Shown: positions 1 through 5,872 of the stretch, one piece after another
Layout of the letters: every line of letters starts with the position of its first letter
Numbering within the stretch: the stretch's first letter is position 1
NCBI GenBank assembly: GCA_937995505.1
Contig: CALKJV010000079.1
Span: forward strand, 1-5,872
Source: an uncultured Bacteroidia bacterium
GTDB lineage: Bacteria; Bacteroidota; Bacteroidia; SpSt-205
Length of the DNA stretch: 5,872 nt
Direction of reading: 5' to 3'
The notes under the pieces: generated by a model
Seen by the model: only the letters and a program-made list of their open reading frames with translations
The model's database searches: none
Told to the model about the DNA's origin: nothing
Position numbers and translations under genes: made by a program

Positions 1-464
1 CGCTGGGGACCCTCTAAGAGCTTAGCTACCCAAAAGCCCCCTGGCCGTACAGCAAGCTGAGCTAACTCTAAGGCGCGAGCTACGAGCTGCGCAGACCGGG
101 TTTGATCTGTGCTGCGGTTACCTGTCGTGGCTGGGGCCATATCCGATACGAGGCCATCCCAAGATCGCCCTGTTAGCCGCTCCGCCGCCTCGGGCGCAAA
201 TACATCTATCTGCCAAAACTCCACTCCTGCCCCTTCCCACCGCAGGGGCTGCTGATCTATCGCCAGCACCTGCCCAGTGGGGCCTATCCGTTGCACGAGA
301 TACTGGGTCCAAGAGCCGGGCGCCGCCCCTAAGTCTATTATTCGCATCCCTGGGCGGAGGAGCTTGAAGCGCTGGTCCAGCTCCTGAAGCTTGTACACAG
401 AGCGGGCTACATAGCCCTCGGCCTTCGCCCGGTGAAAGTAGGGATCCTGGGGCTGGTAGCTCAT
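1..464 (-). CDS. rlmE: RlmE/RrmJ (FtsJ-type) 23S rRNA 2'-O-methyltransferase, C-terminus cut by window edge
   Basis: Likely cytoplasmic SAM-dependent methyltransferase that modifies the 2'-O of a uridine in 23S rRNA of the large subunit (U2552 in E. coli). The 154 visible residues hold the Rossmann-type core: the SAM motif DLGAAPGSW at 44-52, the acidic residue of the second strand (AID, D70), SDMAP with D108, and PGGFWVAKLLEG with K148. With K25 in RSVYKLQEL these give three members of the family's K-D-K-E tetrad; the final glutamate would lie beyond the left edge. The N-terminus is about 13 residues shorter than the E. coli enzyme before the first catalytic lysine. The ATG at 464-462 overlaps the TGA of the upstream peptidase gene as ATGA, which suggests translational coupling; there is no Shine-Dalgarno. 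Family assignment is firm. The exact target is inferred from homologues, and a related FtsJ-family RNA methyltransferase is the alternative. Confidence 0.9.
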   Translation of the reverse strand, partial: MSYQPQDPYFHRAKAEGYVARSVYKLQELDQRFKLLRPGMRIIDLGAAPGSWTQYLVQRIGPTGQVLAIDQQPLRWEGAGVEFWQIDVFAPEAAERLTGRSWDGLVSDMAPATTGNRSTDQTRSAQLVARALELAQLAVRPGGFWVAKLLEGPQ

Positions 465-3052
465 AAAAGTCGCTCGTAGATCTCTCGCAAGCGCGGGTGT
501 TTTTCCTCTTCGCGTAGCCGTTGAAGGAGCCGCTTGATCTCGGGGTCACGTCCTAACTGTCGCTTGAGGCGAAAAACCAGTTGTAAGCGAAGGTACCAGG
601 GATTCTCGTAGCGGGCCGTACGCTCTATAAGGGCTAGCAATTGGGAGCGCTGAGCAGGAAAGTTCTGATAGGCCTGTACAAGGAGCTCCATGGCCCTAGC
701 CCGACTGCGCAAACCCGCTAAACAAGGGTAGCGCTCCAAGAAGACTTTCAAAGCAGCGCTATCCCGCTGGGCTAAAAGAAGCTCCGCAGACTGGAGGAAA
801 AGTTCTTCGGAGCGAGAGGCGATACGACGCCGAGCTTCCGCTAAGGCTGCCGAAGTATCAATGGCATACAGCGATTGCAAGGCAAGTTTTTGCACTTCAC
901 TGCTGGGGTCTGTGAGAGCGGCCTGCACTTCTGCACGCCAGGCACCTCTGAGTAACAGCTCTTGGTCGAGGGCATTAGAGAGAAACTTCCAGGCAGCGGC
1001 ACGCACGATAGGGGCTGTGTCTTTGAGGGCTTCGCGGAGGAGGGGGGAGATCTGGGCTACGGCTTCGGTATCTGCTACCAGCTGGAAAGCCTCCCACATT
1101 TGCTGGCGCCAGAAAGGCCCCCCTCGCCGATACGCAAGTAAAGCCTGTTGGAGCTTCGCACTCTCTGCACTCCAAAAAGGTTGCAGTTCAGGAAGGGCTT
1201 CTATCCGAGGCCAGAAGTACCTCCCTCCCTGTGAGATCCCTTCCCACCAGCTGCGGGGATAGCTGCGCCGCGTTTGCCCAATAAAGAGCCGCTCAGGATC
1301 TATATCAGCCCACTTAAGGCCCGAACGCACAAGCACCACCAGCGTATCTCCGGTAATTTGTAAAGGTAGCTCTTCATAACCCCCGGCGCTGGCTAGGGCG
1401 ATTTTGATGAAATAGCGATAAGGGCCCCGCAGGGTATCGTAGCCCCGCTGGAAGATCCCCAAAATCGCCGTATCTCCCCGCTGCTCTCCCCGGAGAATAA
1501 ACCGCACCTCATCCGCCCGCCGAAAGTGCTGATCAAAGAACCAGGTCCAGTCTTCGCCGGTTACTTTCTCAAAGGCGTGGCGCAAGTGATCTATGTCAGC
1601 CGCCTGATAGGCGTTATCGGTAAGGTACTGGCGCAGCGATAAGAAGAACGCAGAGTCCCCCACTATGCGGCGCAAGAGATGTAGTGTAAGCCCGCCCTTC
1701 TGATAGCTGTGCGCATCAAACATAGCCATGGGGTCGCCATACTCAAAACGAATGAGGGGAACCTGCTTGGTGCGGGCTTCTGCGAGGTAGGTATAATACG
1801 CTTCTATCCGATGCAGCTCGGCGGCTTCTAAGCCTCTACTATGCTCCAGCCACAAGTACTCACTATAATCAGCAAAGCTCTCGTTGACGGGCAGCTGCGC
1901 CCAGCTCTCGCAAGTAACGAGATCGCCAAACCAGTGGTGCATAAGCTCATGAGCGACGACGGTCTCGTAATCTTCGGTAAGGGCTTTGGCGTCATCGTAA
2001 AAGAGCATATCGCCGTGGATGACGGCGGTGGTATTTTCCATAGCCCCGGAGACGAAGTCCCGTACAATGACCTGGCCGTACTTGGGCCAGGGAAACTCTA
2101 CGCCAAATCGCTGCGAAAAAAACTCCAGCATCTGAGGTGTGCGACCGAAGATGGCCCGAGCTTCGCTCTCCCAGCCAGGTTCCATGTAGTAGGAGACTTC
2201 TTTTCCTCGCCAGCTGTCTTTGACTACCCGGAAGGGGCCGACCGCTAGCGCAAAAAGGTAAGGTGCATGGGGCTGTTTCAGCTCCCAGCAGTCGCGCCGC
2301 AGCCCCCCGGGCAGCTTCTCTTGTTTGACCAGGAGCCCATTAGAGAGCGAGACGAGAGAGTCTTCTGTCGTGACACACAAGCGCTGGGTAGTTTTTTGAT
2401 TGGGGCTATCCAGCGTGGGAAACCACGCCGAGGCCGACTCCGGCTCCCCTTGCGTCCAAAACTGCCTCGGTACGCAGGGCCGCTCGTACTGGGCATTGAT
2501 AAAGTAAGCGCCCTTTCGCCCACCAATAGCCACAGAACCCTCATCCTCTAACCTCTCCGGCTGCGCCCGATAGCGAATATACACCACCAGCGTCTCTCGT
2601 GCCGTGTACGGGCGATCTAAAGTAAGGGTAAGGCGCAAGCTATCATACACCTGAGCCACGATCCGCCCGGTAGAGGGACGCAGTAGCCGTACCTCTTCTA
2701 TTTGCATGGCCTTGGCATCTAAGGTGAGCGTGCTCTGCGGGGCGAAGTAGGGCTTGAGAGTAAGCTGGGCTTCGCCGGGGAGCTCCTTGCGAGACCAGTC
2801 TAGGGACAATGACAAATCTGTATGAATTAGCTGCCATCGCATCGGGTAGCTCCCCTGATAGGACCGCGCCCGATGAGGCAGCGGAGAGAGGCTATCGGGC
2901 CTCTCAGAGGGCTCTCCCATGAGGGCTCGGAAAAGCGAGTCATACTGCTCCTCCGCAGGCTCAAGATATGCTCGCGGAATCGTGCGCCCCTTACGAGTAC
3001 AGGCGCCAGCAAGGAAAAGCCCCGCTAGCACCAGCATGTACCATTTATGCAT
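461..3052 (-). CDS. M1-family zinc metallopeptidase (aminopeptidase N-like), predicted lipoprotein with HEAT-like C-terminal region
   Basis: 863-residue protein, predicted to remove N-terminal amino acids from peptides in the envelope. The N-terminus has a lysine, a hydrophobic stretch at 4-15 and a lipobox-like AGAC with Cys18, so the mature form should be a lipid-anchored protein. It lacks the acidic residues after Cys that mark surface export in many Bacteroidota, so the periplasmic side is the likelier location (inference). The M1 signatures are complete: exopeptidase motif GAMEN at 336-340, zinc site HELMH at 368-372, third zinc ligand Glu391 in NESFADY (HExxH-X18-E), and a candidate catalytic Tyr450 in SYQKGG. 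From about 625 to the end it is helical with alanine/leucine-rich repeats, resembling the HEAT/ARM-type tail of other M1 enzymes. The ATG at 3052 is chosen because the signal sequence begins there; it follows the thioredoxin gene by 14 bases. The substrate is unknown. Family call is firm. Confidence 0.93.
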   Translation of the reverse strand: MHKWYMLVLAGLFLAGACTRKGRTIPRAYLEPAEEQYDSLFRALMGEPSERPDSLSPLPHRARSYQGSYPMRWQLIHTDLSLSLDWSRKELPGEAQLTLKPYFAPQSTLTLDAKAMQIEEVRLLRPSTGRIVAQVYDSLRLTLTLDRPYTARETLVVYIRYRAQPERLEDEGSVAIGGRKGAYFINAQYERPCVPRQFWTQGEPESASAWFPTLDSPNQKTTQRLCVTTEDSLVSLSNGLLVKQEKLPGGLRRDCWELKQPHAPYLFALAVGPFRVVKDSWRGKEVSYYMEPGWESEARAIFGRTPQMLEFFSQRFGVEFPWPKYGQVIVRDFVSGAMENTTAVIHGDMLFYDDAKALTEDYETVVAHELMHHWFGDLVTCESWAQLPVNESFADYSEYLWLEHSRGLEAAELHRIEAYYTYLAEARTKQVPLIRFEYGDPMAMFDAHSYQKGGLTLHLLRRIVGDSAFFLSLRQYLTDNAYQAADIDHLRHAFEKVTGEDWTWFFDQHFRRADEVRFILRGEQRGDTAILGIFQRGYDTLRGPYRYFIKIALASAGGYEELPLQITGDTLVVLVRSGLKWADIDPERLFIGQTRRSYPRSWWEGISQGGRYFWPRIEALPELQPFWSAESAKLQQALLAYRRGGPFWRQQMWEAFQLVADTEAVAQISPLLREALKDTAPIVRAAAWKFLSNALDQELLLRGAWRAEVQAALTDPSSEVQKLALQSLYAIDTSAALAEARRRIASRSEELFLQSAELLLAQRDSAALKVFLERYPCLAGLRSRARAMELLVQAYQNFPAQRSQLLALIERTARYENPWYLRLQLVFRLKRQLGRDPEIKRLLQRLREEEKHPRLREIYERLL

Positions 3053-3056
3053 CGTA

Positions 3057-3064
3057 CAAAAGTA
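3057..3064 (-). promoter_or_regulatory. Candidate Bacteroidota -7 promoter box (TACTTTTG) for the M1 peptidase gene
   Basis: The minus strand reads TACTTTTG, an exact fit to the TAnnTTTG -7 element used by the Bacteroidota primary sigma factor. It ends four bases before the ATG of the peptidase gene, so transcription would begin at or beside the start codon. It lies in the 14-base gap after the thioredoxin gene, within a small symmetric element, GTAC-TTTT-GTAC. No TTG-type -33 element is seen at the usual spacing, so this rests on the -7 box, its position and its likeness to the box before the thioredoxin gene. Confidence 0.45.
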
Positions 3065-3066
3065 CC

Positions 3067-4341
3067 TCAGTCAGGGAGATTGCGGGCCTCCTCCAAGAGC
3101 TGCTCGGTCTCCTGATACTCTATTTCGGGGACATCTTGGGCTTTGGCGAGCTGAATGGCTTTCTCTAAGGCTTGGATAGCCTCAGCTTTGCAACCCAGTT
3201 TGAGATACAAGGCTCCTAAGGTATCCCAAATGTGCCAGGCTTCTGGCTTATAGGCGAGGGCCTGTTTGGTCCAGCCCACAGCTACCCATAGCTTGTCGGG
3301 GGCTTCTACCGCCCTGTAAAAAGCCCAAGCCACAGAATTGAACCGCTCGGCGATCCTCACCCGCTCCTCAGCATCCGGAATCTCCAAAGGCCACGCAAGA
3401 TACATGGCCTCCACCGCCAAATCCGCCGCTAAACGCCGCCGAGTAGAGTCCGGATGGCTTAGCCACATTTGCCACAGCTGGTTTAGCACTACACGATCTA
3501 CTTGTGAAAAGGCTCCCCTATGGCGCCGAATATATTGCCGCGCTTTTTCTACCACCTTTGTCGCCTCTAAGCCTCGCCCCTCCTTGCTCATTGTGTAGCT
3601 GAAATGTATGGATACGATAGGCTCGTATATGCCCTCAAACTCTTGCGGCGTAAGGTACGGCCGTAAACTATCTGCAATTTGCAGGGCATACTCGGCCCGA
3701 GCCGGATCGAGCTCTACGAGCGAAATCAACTGCCCCACTTGGCCGGGTTCTGCCAGCCAAGCCCGCCGAGGTGAACCCGCCGCCTTGAGATACTCTTCCA
3801 AAAGGGGCGAAAGCTCATCCTTTAGCCGAACCTCTAGCAGGAGATTGAGATACGTCCGCAAAAATTCTACCGAGCGCTCCCCTTTCTGATAGCGCTTACG
3901 CAGGGCTGGAAGTTCTTTTCGGGCTTTTTTGGCTGCTTCTAGGTTTTGGATCATGTCCTCTACCGGAGAAGAGTCCGGGCCCCTCCCCATAGGTACGCCT
4001 TGCGTGCGAAAAAACAGCTCCCCCGTCGGCTCTACATACAAAAAGGTAGGATACGCCCTCACCTGATAGCGCATAGCTAATGAATCTCCCCCCGGCGTAC
4101 TCTCCTCCTCACTGGCTGCAAATACATGCAGGGGCACGAAGTCCCTCATCAGGGCTTCCTGGAAGCGCTTATCGGGAAGAACTTCCTTTTCTACATACTT
4201 ACAGGGGCCGCACCAAGTGGCCGATACCATGATCCAGAGGGGCTTTTTTTGCTTTTTAGCTTTCGCAAAAGCCGCCTGAATGTCATGCTCATACACCCCT
4301 TGCGCAAGGGCAATCGCTAGCAGAAAGGTTACCCAGCGCAT
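3067..4341 (-). CDS. Exported thioredoxin-fold protein with TPR-like C-terminal half
   Basis: 424-residue protein with a short signal peptide (hydrophobic 3-13, likely cut after about residue 13-15), so it should act in the periplasm or envelope. Residues about 18-140 form a thioredoxin-like domain: a helix rich in lysine, the strand PLWIMVSA, the redox motif WCGPC at 43-47, and the cis-proline in RAYPTF (Pro98), followed by a glycine turn and terminal strand. This arrangement matches the DsbD C-terminal/thioredoxin_7-like group of Bacteroidota. Both cysteines are present, so it is probably a thiol-disulfide oxidoreductase or reductase; direction and partner cannot be told. Residues 140-424 are helical, and about 330-400 look like tetratricopeptide repeats (paired helices with WDTLGALYLKLG and AIQALEKAIQLA), probably a protein-binding platform. 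The ATG at 4341 is fixed by the signal peptide and lies 27 bases after the tgt stop. Domain calls are firm; biological role is unknown. Confidence 0.85.
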   Translation of the reverse strand: MRWVTFLLAIALAQGVYEHDIQAAFAKAKKQKKPLWIMVSATWCGPCKYVEKEVLPDKRFQEALMRDFVPLHVFAASEEESTPGGDSLAMRYQVRAYPTFLYVEPTGELFFRTQGVPMGRGPDSSPVEDMIQNLEAAKKARKELPALRKRYQKGERSVEFLRTYLNLLLEVRLKDELSPLLEEYLKAAGSPRRAWLAEPGQVGQLISLVELDPARAEYALQIADSLRPYLTPQEFEGIYEPIVSIHFSYTMSKEGRGLEATKVVEKARQYIRRHRGAFSQVDRVVLNQLWQMWLSHPDSTRRRLAADLAVEAMYLAWPLEIPDAEERVRIAERFNSVAWAFYRAVEAPDKLWVAVGWTKQALAYKPEAWHIWDTLGALYLKLGCKAEAIQALEKAIQLAKAQDVPEIEYQETEQLLEEARNLPD

Positions 4342-4345
4342 CTTG

Positions 4346-4353
4346 CAAACTTA
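4346..4353 (-). promoter_or_regulatory. Candidate Bacteroidota -7 promoter box (TAAGTTTG) for the thioredoxin-TPR gene
   Basis: The minus strand reads TAAGTTTG, an exact match to TAnnTTTG, in the 27-base gap between tgt and the thioredoxin gene. It ends four bases (CAAG) before the ATG, the same spacing as the box before the M1 peptidase gene. A TTG lies upstream within AGCTTGGGC, but only 11 bases separate it from the box, too close for a standard -33 element. If functional, the box would give a leaderless or nearly leaderless transcript. Confidence 0.45.
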
Positions 4354-4368
4354 GAGAAAAAGCCCAAG

Positions 4369-5490
4369 CTAAGAGCTATCGGCGGCGTGGCGGGTGAGGA
4401 GCTGAGGCAGGTGAGCTGCCTTCCAGGCTGGCCAGCGCCCTTCTATGATAGCTGAGCGGGCCTCAGCGACAAGCTCTAAGAAAAAGTGGAGATTGGCTGC
4501 CGTAGCTAAGACCAAGGCCAGCGGGTCCTGTACCCGAAAGAGATGATGGAGGTAGGCTCGGGAATAGCCCCAAGGAGGTACAGGCGTAAAATCGGTTTTG
4601 TAGCGGCTATTTTTGAGGTTGCGCACGCCCTCCCAGCTATACAGCAGACCGTGGCGGGCGTTTCGGGTAGGGAGCACGCAGTCCATCATATCCATGCCTG
4701 CGGCGATAGCTTCTAAGATATCTTGGGGGGTACCCAAGCCCATTACGTAGCGGGGCTTTTCGGGAGGGAGAAGCTCGCCCATAAGGTAGAGGATAGGCTG
4801 GCGCAGCTCAAAGGGTTCGCCTACGGCCAAGCCCCCTACGGCCCACCCTTCAAAATCCAGGGGAGCAAGGGCTTCCCAGCTTTTTTGGCGCAGGTCAGCT
4901 TCTACTCCCCCTTGCACGATGCCAAATTGCTGGATGGGGTAGCTGTACGCTTCTGGCTGCGCTAAGAAGTGCTGGCGGGCCCGCCGCGCCCACTGGTGCG
5001 TCAGGGTCAAGGCCTCGTCCATCTCAGCCGCAGAAGCCGGATACGGCGGGCACACATCTAAGACCATCTGGATATCTGACCCGATTTGGCGTTGAATATC
5101 CACTGCCAGCTCGGGCGTGAGGAGATGCGCCGAGCCATCTATGTGAGAGCGAAAAAGGACGCCTTCAGGAGAGAGGGTGCGGCGTTGGGCTAAGCTAAAG
5201 ACCTGATAGCCCCCACTGTCGGTGAGAAGGGCTTTTTCCCAGCCCATGAAGCGGTGCAAGCCGCCCGCAGCCTGCAATACCCCAGTGCCTGGGCGCAAGT
5301 ACAGGTGATAGGTGTTTGCCAGCAAAATGGGGGCTTGTGTAAGTACATGATGGGGAAAGGCTCGCAGCGCTCCCAAAGTAGCCACAGGCATAAAGGCCGG
5401 CGTAGGTACAATACCATGAGCGGTGTAGAGGAGGCCCGCACGAGCGGGCCCAGCTGTGGCTACGACTTGGAACCCAATCCGCGAATCCAT
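4369..5490 (-). CDS. tgt: Queuine/preQ1 tRNA-guanine transglycosylase lacking the zinc-binding site
   Basis: Bacterial Tgt swaps guanine-34 in the anticodon of Asn, Asp, His and Tyr tRNAs for preQ1, a step of queuosine synthesis. With the ATG at 5490 the protein is 373 residues, a normal length. Visible active-site parts (numbered from that ATG): LTDSGGYQVFSL with general acid/base Asp91, base-recognition Asp145 in LDVCPPYP, Gln193 in IVQGG, GGLAVGE at 219-225, and DCVLPTRNARHG with nucleophile Asp270. Two departures: the usual Glu after Asp145 is Val146, and the zinc ligands are gone. Between Pro303 and Ser310 the chain reads PVPPWGYS where the CxCxxC segment belongs, and Ala332 (TAAN) replaces the histidine. 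The flanking SRAYLHHLF and NLHFF are intact and in frame, so this is not a frameshift. An in-frame TTG two codons upstream (5496) is a less likely start. The start overlaps the upstream gene by 31 bases. Family call is firm; activity without zinc is uncertain. Confidence 0.93.
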   Translation of the reverse strand: MDSRIGFQVVATAGPARAGLLYTAHGIVPTPAFMPVATLGALRAFPHHVLTQAPILLANTYHLYLRPGTGVLQAAGGLHRFMGWEKALLTDSGGYQVFSLAQRRTLSPEGVLFRSHIDGSAHLLTPELAVDIQRQIGSDIQMVLDVCPPYPASAAEMDEALTLTHQWARRARQHFLAQPEAYSYPIQQFGIVQGGVEADLRQKSWEALAPLDFEGWAVGGLAVGEPFELRQPILYLMGELLPPEKPRYVMGLGTPQDILEAIAAGMDMMDCVLPTRNARHGLLYSWEGVRNLKNSRYKTDFTPVPPWGYSRAYLHHLFRVQDPLALVLATAANLHFFLELVAEARSAIIEGRWPAWKAAHLPQLLTRHAADSS

Positions 5491-5872
5491 TGCCAAGCCC
5501 GCTTTTTGGCTTCAGGCTGTGCTAGCATCTCCGTCAGAGTCGGCAAAATAAAAAGCATGCGCTGCTGGGGGCGCTTCACTGGCGGCTCCCGCAAGGGCGC
5601 AAACGGCTCAAGCGTATACGCGCCGATGGCTGCACCCGGCAAAAGCGCCCCAAAGACCCATAGAAGCGGCTCCGAAAAAAGCTGTAGCCGCCCTACTGAT
5701 AAGGGCGCTTGCACGAGCCATACCCCCACCGACTCCGAAGCAAAGCCCACCGACGCGCATACCTTCCCGAGCAGCTCTTGGGCTTCCGACGTCGCATCGG
5801 CCTGCGAGATAAATACCACAAGGGATCCTTGCCCCCGCCGAAATAACTCCAGCGGCGGACTCAACGGCCAGA
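5460..5872 (-). CDS. Unrecognised protein, N-terminus beyond window edge; possible psi-like/UDG-fold DNA polymerase III accessory protein
   Basis: An open frame of 136 visible codons runs from the right edge to a TAG at 5462-5460 with no in-window ATG before the conserved-looking part. A TTG at 5864 could serve as start, but the frame stays open past it to the edge, so the gene probably begins outside. Visible pattern: a hydrophobic strand SLVVFIS (16-22), a helix ending in LLGKVCASVGF, strands VGVWLV and LLWVFG, then LFILPTLTEMLAQPEAKKRAW near the C-terminus. No signal peptide or membrane segment is visible. The ending (proline-leucine, acidic helix, a lysine/arginine pair and Trp shortly before the stop) recalls the C-terminus of HolD (DNA polymerase III psi) and small uracil-DNA-glycosylase-fold proteins; this is a pattern impression, not an established homology. 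It overlaps tgt by 31 bases in another frame, so the two are likely co-transcribed. Confidence 0.6.
   Translation of the reverse strand, partial: WPLSPPLELFRRGQGSLVVFISQADATSEAQELLGKVCASVGFASESVGVWLVQAPLSVGRLQLFSEPLLWVFGALLPGAAIGAYTLEPFAPLREPPVKRPQQRMLFILPTLTEMLAQPEAKKRAWQWIRGLGSKS

Noticed and set aside
118..549. Minus-strand open frame of 143 codons spanning the peptidase end and rlmE
   Set aside because: It lies in another frame over rlmE, whose frame holds clear SAM-binding and catalytic motifs. The 143-codon product is of low complexity (Arg, Ala, Gly, Pro rich) and has no recognisable pattern.
861..1262. Plus-strand open frame of 133 codons opposite the peptidase gene
   Set aside because: It lies wholly opposite the HEAT-like part of the M1 gene; its composition is Ser/Arg/Ala rich, as expected for the complement of this coding sequence.
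1717..1724. Third minus-strand TAnnTTTG match (TATGTTTG)
   Set aside because: It is inside the conserved coding part of the M1 gene with no gene start just downstream; about one such match is expected by chance per strand in a window this size.
1841..2248. Plus-strand open frame of 135 codons opposite the zinc-site region of the peptidase
   Set aside because: Although it looks fairly protein-like, it is antisense to the strongly conserved GAMEN and HExxH region, has no recognisable motif of its own, and has no start signal.
4351..4374. Possible terminator after tgt: weak CTTAG/CTAAG stem and a run of five T
   Set aside because: The stem is only five base pairs with a 14-base loop, and the T run lies inside the loop instead of after the stem.
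5494..5496. TTG at 5496 as the start of tgt
   Set aside because: An ATG two codons downstream gives a typical family N-terminus and a smaller overlap with the upstream gene; nothing favours the TTG.
5862..5864. TTG at 5864 as the true start of the right-edge gene
   Set aside because: The frame stays open to the window edge and no start signal precedes this codon, so the gene is treated as truncated.

Overview
The window is a compact stretch with every supported gene on the minus strand. By eye it is moderately GC-rich, and almost all of it is coding. The likely source is a member of the Bacteroidota or a close relative. Reasons: no start codon has a Shine-Dalgarno sequence, two starts are preceded by exact matches to the Bacteroidota -7 promoter box (TAnnTTTG), and the envelope genes (a lipoprotein M1 peptidase and an exported thioredoxin-TPR protein) fit that group. 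The proteins are rich in charged residues, which might mean a thermophile, but this is a weak hint.

Layout, read in the direction of transcription (right to left): (1) 5872-5460, the C-terminal part of an unrecognised small protein that resembles the psi subunit of DNA polymerase III only in general pattern. (2) 5490-4369, tgt, tRNA-guanine transglycosylase, overlapping gene 1 by 31 bases. (3) 4341-3067, an exported thioredoxin-fold protein with a helical, TPR-like C-terminal half. (4) 3052-461, a large lipoprotein M1 metallopeptidase with a HEAT-like tail. (5) 464-1, the RlmE-type 23S rRNA 2'-O-methyltransferase, joined to gene 4 by an ATGA overlap and cut by the window edge. No stretch over 300 bases lacks a gene; the only gaps are 27 and 14 bases, and each holds a promoter-like box.

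The genes form two functional groups: RNA modification in the cytoplasm (tgt, rlmE) and envelope protein or peptide handling (thioredoxin-TPR, M1 peptidase). I see no single pathway joining them.

Two observations stand out. First, the Tgt keeps its catalytic residues but has lost all four ligands of the structural zinc: the CxCxxC segment is missing in an in-frame deletion of about seven residues, and the distant fourth ligand, a histidine, is alanine. Second, the two genes with a non-overlapping start both have a TAnnTTTG box ending exactly four bases before ATG, which would place transcription start at or next to the start codon (leaderless mRNAs). No mobile elements, CRISPR arrays, tRNA or rRNA genes, or convincing terminators were seen.
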